A stretch of DNA of 64,000 nucleotides from Henricia sp. BOLD:AAB3569 (Eukaryota; Echinodermata; Asteroidea; Spinulosida; Echinasteridae): NCBI GenBank assembly GCA_037783545.1, contig JBBELK010000809.1:186001-250000 (forward strand). The letters are read 5' to 3'. The notes beneath the pieces were generated by a model. That model was given only the letters and a program-made list of their open reading frames with translations. It did not search any database and was not told the DNA's origin. Both the position numbers and the translations under genes were made by a program. How positions within the stretch are numbered: position 1 is the first letter of the stretch; every line of letters begins with the position of its first letter. Shown here one piece after another: positions 55,987-64,000 of the stretch.

Positions 55987-56420
55987 TTAACACAAGTTAA
56001 AATTACTCAACCAGTCATTTAATGGCATTTTGCCATCATACTGATCAGGTTGTACCACAGGTTTAACAAACGTTTGGGCTGTACGTGAAAGTATTGGCGA
56101 TACATTACTCAAATCTCCAGGGTAAACAAATTCAGTATCCGGACATAAATTAGGAGTAGTAACACCTAAACTTGATGTATCCCTGTGAGATTTCCCTGTT
56201 CGTTTTGTCCTTGTCTGTGTAGGCCTAGTATGACCCACCGCACCTGCAGGGGACCCGTGGCTGCATGGGTACAGAATACGTAGTAACTGCAGGCTCGGTG
56301 AGCCCTTGCTCAGGTGCACGTCTAATAGCTTCCATGTCCTGCATTAATATTTCTTCTTCCAATTCATTTATGGTTTTTAAAACCTTCTCCCTAGAGAAAT
56401 AGTGGTCCATAGCCCGACAT
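55987..56420 (-). pseudogene. Gypsy gag N terminus fused to integrase, copy 2
   Basis: Tandem copy of 54466-54899 with the same deletion junction and stop. Confidence 0.7.
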
Positions 56421-56438
56421 ATCCCACCGCTGCCACCA
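56421..56438 (-). promoter_or_regulatory. tRNA-Leu primer-binding site, copy 2
   Basis: Identical to 54900-54917. Confidence 0.85.
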
Positions 56439-56441
56439 AAA

Positions 56442-56880
56442 TGTAACGAGGCCGGGTTATACAAACCAATTTATCAAAACACACAAAGATAACCAAGCAT
56501 CTCTATCTCTTTGTCTTTTAATTGTTAAAGCTAATGCCCAAATTAATGCTAGTACATGCACAAAAAAATAACCAAGCATGCAAAATAACTGTTTTTAAGA
56601 GCACAAGCAAGCAATTAAAAAGCATAAGAATGTTTTAAAACTAAAGCTAACTAAATGCAGGACATGACTGGCACATAAGCAAGGGGCATAGAGGCATACA
56701 CAGATGGAAAATAACTCACATGTACTCGGTGTCCAACGAACGGATTCATCCCACAAGGAACATCAACAAAATAAAGTACAGCACACAAGTGCCTGTGCAG
56801 CCCAATCTACCCCACTTATATACCAGTCAATAACATGCATGAATGACTGAAACAAAAGAAAAGGGTTTTAAGCTTGGACA
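56442..56880 (-). repeat. LTR of the deletion-derivative gypsy, copy 2
   Basis: Same as 54921-55317 but continuing upstream beyond the duplication breakpoint. The outer border is uncertain. Just outside, ATGCTTCATGC and GCATGAAGCAT (about 56896-56937) form a small inverted repeat. Confidence 0.55.
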
Positions 56881-57011
56881 GCTTGGAATTCCAATGCTTC
56901 ATGCACATCAATAGAAAGCCCAGGCATGAAGCATGGAATTTCAAGACCGTCTCAAAAGGTTGGATGGCCATCCATTTAACAACAAAAAAAGCCACAGCAC
57001 TGCCTTGGGCC

Positions 57012-57411
57012 TAGACTTGAGGTCAAGTCTCCAGACAGTCGTATTTGGTCCGTCTGACGCCTATAATCCCCACACGCAACAGTCGTTCTTATGAATAGTA
57101 CCTGTCTAGAGACTTGAGAAACCTGTATTCGCGCCAATATTAATGCATTCACTGCGCGTAATATATAATCACGCTGTTGCCATATAACAAGTCGGAGGAG
57201 TAACATGAATATTAATGTAGTCCTGCGTTTCGACCAATCAGCTCTCTACGTCCAATACTGGTAGCAATCTCCATAGACCGTGTACAAAACGGAAACAGGT
57301 TTCTCAAGTCTGTAACTGGAGGTCGATTAGACTTGTTCCCAGTCCATTCGCGACTACGCTGCTGCGGTTTACGAACCAACCGGTCTAGTTACAGACTTGA
57401 CATCAAGTCTA
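57012..57411. mobile_element. 400-bp foldback with 9-bp target duplication
   Basis: CCTTGGGCC at 57003-57011 recurs at 57412-57420. The ends are TAGACTTGAGGTCAAGTCT and the complement of TAGACTTGATGTCAAGTCT, each itself palindromic. Inner inverted words (AGACTTGAGAAACCTGT and complement) add a second pair. A 9-bp duplication suggests a MULE-type mobiliser. Confidence 0.75.
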
Positions 57412-57536
57412 CCTTGGGCCAAGAAACCACTTATTTATAAATTACTTATAAATATTGGGGGGAAATCAGAGTTGAATTTGGTGCAGTTCTGCAGTAACAA
57501 ACTTTTATACGGCTGGAAATACAACTAACTCACAAG

Positions 57537-57585
57537 ACCACGTGACTTTTCAGAACCAGAATTTGGTTCCGAAAAGTCACGTGAC
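57537..57585. repeat. 49-bp perfect-stem hairpin
   Basis: CACGTGACTTTTC and GAAAAGTCACGTG, extended by GAACCA/TGGTTC, around a 4-base loop. Confidence 0.7.
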
Positions 57586-57589
57586 CTTG

Positions 57590-58044
57590 GATTTTTCAAA
57601 AGTGCTAAAAAAAGGCTAAATTTGACGGCGTCTTTTCAGGATATATCTAATTTACTCTCGAATGTGCTTCAGAATAATGTATGGGTCTATTTCGAGCCCA
57701 AAATAGCCCAACAAAGGAGGTGTGTTCCTTTAAGGTGTTTTTTGCACACAATGGAATTGACATACATGTACTCTTTATTTATATTTTTGGGTGCAGAGGA
57801 CCTTTGACAAATACTGTGGACCGGTTCGTAATCCTATCGATTATTATGGAATGCCATGTACATGTACTCGGTGAACCAAACCGTACATGCCAAAGATCTG
57901 CTGTACAAGAATACACATGAGTGTGTTATTTATGTTGTGAAAAAAACACCCTGAAGAGGTCTATTGCAATTTACACTTTGAGAAAATTTAAGGAGGCAGA
58001 GACAGACGGGAAGGTGTAACATTTCAGTTCACATACGGTATTTG
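57590..58044. other. 3' flank of the 58-kb gene
   Basis: No gene was recognised. Contains TGTTCCTTTAAGG near 57723, which looks like an end of the AGGAACA TTAA family. Confidence 0.4.
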
Positions 58045-61000
58045 TTGCCTGCAAATTTACCTTTATTGTAAATATTTGTCAAAGAAGCATGAAAGGCGAA
58101 CTTCACAAATGCATGCAACTCTTACCTTTGTAGGAAAAAAATTACCAATATGAAATCAATATGCCATATGCAATGCAACGCTTTACTCAGAGTGTCTACA
58201 TTGTATACATGTACCGCTATGCACCGTGCCTGGCAAATTGAGAGTAAATGGACATTTAAAGCTCATGTGACATTTACTTCATATACGTTCATTGCGAACG
58301 TTCAGCTAACATTCAGAGGACGTTAATTGGTTAGCTGGTTAAGCAAAAGAAAAACAAGTGTTAATGCCCTTACCTGAGCATATTTTGAGATATTTTTGGA
58401 ACTGCCTTTCCTCCAGCATGGAGGAATAATGGAAGGGTTCTGTCTCGTATTTGTGTCGGGGTGCAGTTGGGGGTGTGTGGTCTTGCTTCCGTCTTGAACC
58501 TACATGTACATACGTGCAATTCAAAAAATAGCTATAATACCATGACAGTGACAGTCTTAAATTGAATTAAAACAGATTTAATATAATTTATTGAAATTCA
58601 ATATAATTAAGCAAAATTGAAGTAATAGTTGAACAGAATTGAATTGTTTCGAAATGACTTGAATTGTTTCGAAATGACTTGAATTGAATCAAATTGAATT
58701 TAATAATTCAAAATAGAATGTAGTAGGATTTAATATAATTTAATGGGATTGGATAGGATGAGATTAAATCTAGTAAAATTCAATACAATTTAATAGACTT
58801 TAATAAAATAGAATGTATTATGATTTAATAGAATTCTGATGGGATGGGACGGGATGGCATTGAATAGGATGGAATAGGATTGAGAAACAATATTTCAACC
58901 CATGGGTTTTGTGTAAATTGCACATATATCTATAAACACCAGCAACAATATTTAGTGTCGGCCAAACGGTTACCCGACACTTGAAAGAATTGCAAATTGG
59001 TTTCAGAATTAACTGTAAATTAAAATTTTCCAAATTTAAAAATACATATTCATTGATAAACTATACATGTTTTCGTTCCCAACAAGGAAGATGAGACAGT
59101 TCCCGTTTAAGAATGACAGTCCAAAACTTTATACGTCCTTTCAAACACCACTTTTGTGTGCAATATTTTAATTAAACCGTCATGTGTTCTCAGACTAATA
59201 CCATGAATACAGGCATGACAGGTGAAAGTGACCAGTGTGCCATGCAAGAATGTCCAGTACATTGTACATGTACATGGTAAATGTAGGCCTTAATCACGTA
59301 CAGAGTGTGCGCACGATATCTGCTCTTAGCGATTTTCTAAAAGTAGCTACGTCACCCTTGTCGAGTATCAAATCTGTAAAAATGTATGAAGAATTTTGTC
59401 AGTCTTAATGATATACAGTTCAAAATAACGAACGTAATAACTGGTATGGTGCCTGATTCGAACAAAACAACCAAACCTGGGATGAGAAAAAAGGGCCTTA
59501 TCGGGATTTGAACCCAAAACCTCTGACTCACTAGGCAGATGCTCTACCAGCCGGGTAAAGTAAAATATCAAAAATTAAAATTGAACTTTACATTTTTTTT
59601 CAAAATGTCAGCTCAAGACAAATGTTAAATATATCCAAAGTATATCCAAAGCCCGCCCATTTTCGGCCAAAACTGGCCGAAAAAATAAAGAAAAACATTA
59701 AACCCGGAAGTGCAGACTCGACAAGGCTGTCTTTCGAGCCAGGCCAGGCCGTACGCAGCTAGTACGCAGTATGTACGCAGCCAGTGTGTTGCCGTACGGG
59801 TTTACTACGGAAGTCAATATCTCAGTGTCTAGTGGCTCGTTTTGATGCAGTTTACATGCGCTAGACCCAATGTTCTCTTGTACAGCAAAAAACCTGGAGA
59901 CGGCCTTGGACAAGGCTAAGCTATGATTGGCATATAACCTTAGATTTATATTTACCTGAAATCCTAGAACGATTATCGGCCTCTCTTATGTTAATTTGTC
60001 CTCGCAGTGACGATTTAAGATCCTTAGCAGACATCTTAGTTTGCTCAACGAGGTCGGGCCTGACGGAAAACCGTTTAATCAAGCCAGGCCTAAGTTGCAG
60101 GAAAGCTGCTAACTTTTTAATCGAGAACAAATAGCTCTCTTGCGTTTTAGCCTGTTTGGCCTCTTGTCTCAGGAACTTTAACACTCTGTGAATTGAATTT
60201 AATTGGAAATGAATCGAATTGGAATATAAATCGAATAGGAATATAAATCGAATAGGAATATAAATCGAATTGGAATACATGTAGAAATCGAATTGGAATA
60301 GGAAATCAAATAAATATGAATTAAATTATTGAATTGAATTGGAAATGAACTAAAATTTGAAATAAATTAAATAGAATTGAATTGGAAATTAACTAAATAG
60401 GCATCCCTATTGGCTGAGAGCACGTCACGTGGGAAGTCTTAAACTTATAATATACATTGATGTATCACATACTTTTGTGGATTGGCCGGACGGAATATAT
60501 CGGCAGCATGCTTCAACTTTAAGCGCTGGCATGAAGTTTCAATTTGCCGCCGGTGCTGGGTGGCGTATTTTAGGGCACTTGCAGAGTCGCCCTTCTTCAA
60601 ACACTCATACTTATACTGAAAGCAGTGAGTCTTCTAAAGGATAAACAAAAATCATGTTGAACAATACCTGCAAGAATGCATAACAATCTGTTATGCATTT
60701 AACACTTCGTGGTGCAAAGAGTAGTTTTCAGAAGGCAATTTTTTTAGGCCCGATCACCTGTTATCCAAGAGCTTTTCTTCAAAATGGTTAAAGGTTCGAA
60801 CCGGAAGTTGTTCGAAAATGTGCCTTTTTTAGCATTTTGAATGCAGATACAGCCAAAGTGGTAGGAAGTTTGATCATAAATGTACATGTAGTTCTATGGG
60901 ACGAAATTTTCTCACAAGTGGACTTTCCTATACAGTACCCATAACATAAACTCAACTGACAAAACAAAACCTTGATAATTATAATAAATATTGGAATGAT

Positions 61001-62971
61001 TAGTCACCACATTCATGTACATGTACATCCTTGACATCAGGATGAAATTGATTGTGCCAAAACAATGTTTGCGGTCCTGTCTTGATACACTGCAATTCCA
61101 ACATGTCCAATACTGGCAATAGATTTACATTTGTGATTTACATTTGTGATTTTGCAACATTAAACAGTTCAGGTTTTTAAAAAATTAAAAAAGTGTGACG
61201 TCATCGTCACATCAATGTTCATGTCACAAACACAAACGCCAAACTCTAGTTTATATATTTTTTTAAATTAAAAAAATAGGGATAAGACGTTTAACCGGCG
61301 AAATGTTTAACAGAATTTTCTTTTAAAACTTTTGTTTTATTGGCCGACGTCTAAAATACAAAGTGTGACGTTTTGTCATTGAAATAAGGTAAATGCTTTA
61401 AAAATTCATTTAGGCAAAAGATTACATTTGCTGACAACCACGGACTTGGAATTTTACACATATGTATACATACCTTCATTCTCTGGTTGATCATCCCCAT
61501 CACATGTTGCACTGTCTGCACCACATGTTGCACTGTCTGCATCAGAGCCTTCTCGGGGTTTTCTGTATGATTTTACTTTTAATCCAGAAGAAATGGCCAG
61601 GTAATGTTGATACTCTGGAGAACCGACCTGGAATGTAAATGAGCTCCGTTTTAATTGGTGCAAAGTCTACCATAACTTTTTCCGGGTTAAATTAACATAA
61701 CCTTTTCCAGTGATTTTCCACGTCCTGTTGATTTACCACTCGGCCATGTTCCATTACTAAAATGATACTTTGTATCATCGACAAGTTAAGAAAACTTGTA
61801 CAGTTATGTTGGAAGAAGGAGAAAAGCACAAACCTTAAACTTGTGTACCGTGACTAGGTGATGGTCAACTCTGTACATGGCCAGTCTCGTAGCGACCTGT
61901 TGCATTTTGCGTTTTGTTTTGGTTTTTGTATGGGCTGCCTAAAAAAAGAAGAAAAACAAATTAAATTAAATCAGTGTACATACACATTTAAAGGCAGAAA
62001 ACATGACCGTAATAAATAGTTTTACATGTATTTCATCACTGAAGGGGCACTTCAATTTGAAAATGTAAGTTTATGGGAGGATTGCAAAAGGGCACCCAGG
62101 CCAAGACCAGGGGCAACGGAGGCCTCAGTAAAATTCCCACACTGATGCATGATTAACACAACCTTTTTAAAAGTCTTCTCCCTACTAACTTTTGATAAAA
62201 CAGTCAAAAACTGTTATCACTTCGCCCCAAATCCACTTTTCCCTGATCGAGCCAGGGCATGAGCACAAAGTGGTTTTGTGGCAAAGTGACATTTGATCGA
62301 AGTGGTCCAGGGTGAAGTGGTTTTGGGGCAAAGTGAATTTTCGCCTCATGAGATGAAAATTGTTTTTCTCAAAGACTATATCACTTCGTCTCGAAAACAT
62401 TTTGGTGTATGTGCGATATTGCATTATATGCCTTGTACAGGCTTTGCCCACATTCAAAAAGAAAATCATTCCTTTTCCCTAGCATCGTGAAAAGGGTACT
62501 TGAGTAATTAGTTTTGTCCGTGCATTATTCTTTGGAGTGCAGCAGACGACTCGGAATTCTGCAAAGCAGACGACACGGTTGTTCCCCCGCCTCCCACTAC
62601 AAAACGTAATAGTAAAGCGTTGTTTAGACAGGATTGTAGTAGACTAAGATAAAGTTGTGTTAGTGCGCTATGTTTTTGTTTACTTTTCTTTATTGGAACA
62701 GTCAAACTTAGTGCACTAACCCAAACGCACTTACAATGTACATGTATGATGGCGCTGTTAAAAGTCGCGTGACGAAATTTTAGTATACTAGCTGGTTAGT
62801 GCGTTTTATTGCAATCCACCCCTAAAGTACTCACAGTTTTCGGCTCTTTCCAATCTCAATCATTCTTTTTTGGGAGTGGCGCACATTATGGAATCTTGTA
62901 AGATGATGTGCCAAGTACTTCTGCTTCTTGCCACTAGGGCAAAGAGGGCAAGGGCGAGCCACACGGTTGGA
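58045..62971 (-). CDS. Multi-exon host gene of unknown function (partial at 5' end)
   Basis: Exons on the minus strand, each with AG/GT borders: 62971-62835 (C2H2-like finger CPLCPSGKKQKYLAHHLTRF then H), 61938-61834 (AMYRVDHHLVTVHKF), 61627-61474 (VGSPEYQHYLAISSG, then an acidic tail), 60633-60473, 60185-59956 (RQEAKQAKTQESYLFSIKKL), 59373-59302 (LILDKGDVATFRKSLRADIV), 58499-58374 (HYSSMLEERQFQKYLKICS) and 58125-58103 (terminal, TGA). AATAAA follows at 58067-58062 (minus). The five exons from 60633 on join in matching phase (2, 1, 1, 1); the three upstream ones are open but do not all join in phase, so at least one exon is unseen. The 72-nt exon is paralogous to 30122-30051. A finger followed by helical segments recalls zinc-finger/tyrosine-recombinase-like proteins of fish and invertebrates, from memory only. 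No promoter or start codon was identified. Confidence 0.6.
58560..58870. repeat. GAATT/TAATA-rich degenerate repeat
   Basis: Short AT-rich words (TTGAATTG, TTTAATA, GGGATGG) repeat irregularly within an intron of the 58-kb gene or just beyond it. A similar stretch lies at 60190-60395. Confidence 0.6.
59494..59560 (-). ncRNA. tRNA-like relic (SINE or tRNA pseudogene)
   Basis: The minus strand has an A box-like GGTAGAGCATCTGCC and a B box GGGTTCAAATCCC, followed by six T. The D-arm is shortened and the acceptor stem does not pair, so it is not a working tRNA. It lies in the intron between exons 60185-59956 and 59373-59302. Confidence 0.6.
60190..60395. repeat. AATTGGAATA-type degenerate repeat
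   Basis: Irregular repeats of AATCGAATAGGAATATA and AATTGAATTGGAAAT directly upstream of the exon at 60185; the exon's acceptor lies at the edge of this repeat. Confidence 0.65.
60634..61473. other. Intron of the 58-kb gene, probably holding an unseen exon
   Basis: The phases of the exons on either side do not match (exit phase 1, entry phase 0), so a small exon is expected here. I could not identify it. Confidence 0.35.
61939..62834. other. Intronic stretch with a CACTTCG foldback
   Basis: Around 62215-62400 words such as ATCACTTCGCC, GATCGAAGTGG, GGTGAAGTGG and CACTTCGTC occur in both orientations and form a diffuse foldback. The overlapping open frames there are by-products of it. Nothing else was recognised. 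Confidence 0.4.
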
Positions 62972-63013
62972 CTAAAATTTTATACAAATACAACAACAAT
63001 AAGAAAAACAATA

Positions 63014-63090
63014 AAAACTAGACCTGTGTTCGTTCTTGACAACGAACACATGGCTGTTCCCCTCCTTTTTATAAACATATATGGTGTTCG
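63014..63090. repeat. Inverted copy of 33894-33970
   Basis: About 76 bp almost identical to the 33.9-kb segment in opposite orientation, with the internal palindrome GTGTTCGTT / AACGAACAC. Confidence 0.8.
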
Positions 63091-63210
63091 AGACGACCTA
63101 TTATCACCTATATTGTTATATTTAACTATTTAATAATCTTGTCCCTAGAGGGCGTTATTTTATACGATGACGTCATCACTCATATTTTGGAAAGCCTGAG
63201 GGCCTCTGAG

Positions 63211-64000
63211 GTCGAAGTGTAATACAGTTGACCACATCCAGATATCTTGTACCACTTTCAAATGGCAAGGCAAAATCTGTTTGACCAATAGGAAACGAGG
63301 TCAAAGGTCACGACCATATTTTTTTGGATACACCACCCAATGTCAAAGTGTAATACAGTTGACCACATGCAGATATCTTGTACCACTTTCAAATGGCAAA
63401 ACAAAATCTGTTAGACCAATAGGAAACGAGGTCAAAGGTCACGACCATATTTTTTGGATACACCACCCTAGGTCTAAGTGTAATACAGTTGACCACATGC
63501 AGATATCTTGTACCACTTTCAAATGGCAAGGCAAAATCTGTTAGACCAATAGGAAACGAGGTCAAAGGTCACGACCATATTTTTTGGATACACCACCCTA
63601 GGTCTAAGTGTAATACAGTTGACCACATGCAGATATCCTGTACCACTTTCAAATGGCAAGGCAAAATCTGTTAGACCAATAGGAAACGAGGTCAAAGGTC
63701 ACGACCATATTTTTTGGATACACCACCCTAGGTCTAAGTGTAATACAGTTGACCACATGCAGATATCTTGTACCACTTTCAAATGGCAAGGCAAAATCTG
63801 TTAGACCAATAGGAAACGAGGTCAAAGGTCACGACCATATTTTTTGGATACACCACCCTAGGTCTAAGTGTAATACAGTTGACCACATGCAGATATCTTG
63901 TACCACTTTCAGATGGCAAGGTAAAATCTGTTAGACCAATAGGAAACGAGGTCAAAGGTCACGACCATATTTTTTGGATACACCACCCTAAGTCTAAGTG
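63211..64000. repeat. 130-bp satellite with a perfect DR1 motif per unit
   Basis: Units start (AAGTGTAATACAG) at 63215, 63346, 63476, 63606, 63736 and 63866, and the array runs off the window. The copies are nearly identical. Each holds AGGTCAAAGGTCA (63298, 63429, 63559, 63689, 63819, 63949), a perfect direct repeat of AGGTCA with 1-bp spacing. Period-130 open frames of 61 codons arise from the repeat and are not genes. A diverged single unit at 33.0-33.8 kb shows that the family is dispersed. Confidence 0.92.

Larger units (their letters stand above)
53797..56838. repeat. Tandem duplication of a 1,521-bp unit
   Basis: 53797-55317 and 55318-56838 are almost identical; the only differences I noticed are a few bases near 53926/55446 and 53956/55478. 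One breakpoint lies inside the 1,135-bp insertion, the other inside the gypsy LTR, so the duplication followed the insertion and is recent. Confidence 0.9.

Noticed and set aside
59494-59560. tRNA gene on the minus strand
   Set aside because: The D-arm is too short and the acceptor stem is unpaired; a SINE or pseudogene is more likely.
63281-63934. Series of 61-87-codon open frames
   Set aside because: They repeat with the 130-bp satellite period and reflect the satellite, not genes.

Overview
The window looks like repeat-dense nuclear DNA from a marine invertebrate, most likely a deuterostome and possibly an echinoderm. The reasons are: spliced exons with GT/AG borders, no operons or Shine-Dalgarno-led genes, invertebrate-type transposons (gypsy with a tRNA-Leu primer site, Penelope-like, CR1/Jockey-like, CACTA, Tc1/mariner, TTAA-flanked foldbacks), many ACATGTACATGTA runs, and a TTAA-flanked repeat starting AGGAACACGTTGCC, which I associate from memory with sea-star DNA. 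The species assignment is inference.

Layout. 0.7-3.0 kb: two inverted Penelope-like fragments with another repeat inserted, then a Tc1 transposase relic. 4.7-6.6 kb: a 208-bp tandem repeat and a CACTA/EnSpm transposase pseudogene. 8.7-11.1 kb: three adjoining tandem arrays (42-bp minisatellite, 184-bp satellite with a hairpin, EnSpm-like subrepeats). 11.9-17.2 kb: two head-to-tail copies (A, B) of a foldback-rich composite repeat whose ends are a CCGGAAAACA minisatellite; a third copy (C) lies at 47.8-49.5 kb. 17.7-26.1 kb: a giant inverted repeat (two arms of about 1.29 kb), a second Penelope-like inverted pair carrying a nested LINE, and a third copy of the arm repeat. 27.8-28.9 kb: a TTAA-flanked element. 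29.5-30.1 kb: the last two exons of a host-like gene (minus strand). 30.3-31.9 kb: a duplicated LINE. 33-34 kb: a TA-flanked MITE inside an old satellite copy. 34.6-37.0 kb: a broken gene joining a USP-type and an Ulp1-type cysteine protease. 37.2-39.0 kb: a mariner-like element with a D-41-D transposase. 39.3-47.6 kb: a broken gypsy retrotransposon followed by a C2H2-finger ORF. 50.6-52.2 kb: a TIR element with a tRNA-like promoter and another MITE. 52.3-56.9 kb: a minus-strand gypsy deletion derivative, tandemly duplicated with a 1,521-bp unit. 58.1-63.0 kb: a multi-exon host gene of unknown function on the minus strand, paralogous to the 30-kb exons. 63.2 kb to the end: a 130-bp satellite carrying a perfect DR1 nuclear-receptor motif in every unit.

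How it fits together. Almost all coding capacity belongs to decayed mobile elements. The best candidate for a living gene is the minus-strand gene at 58-63 kb: five consecutive exons join with matching phase and good splice sites, and one 72-nt exon has an equal-length, same-phase paralogue at 30 kb. The most unusual protein is the USP plus Ulp1 double protease at 34.6-37.0 kb, which keeps both sets of catalytic motifs but is interrupted by stops and frameshifts. The rest is a record of nested insertion, with many target-site duplications (TA, TTAA, ACAG, 8 bp, 9 bp) readable directly by comparing repeat copies.
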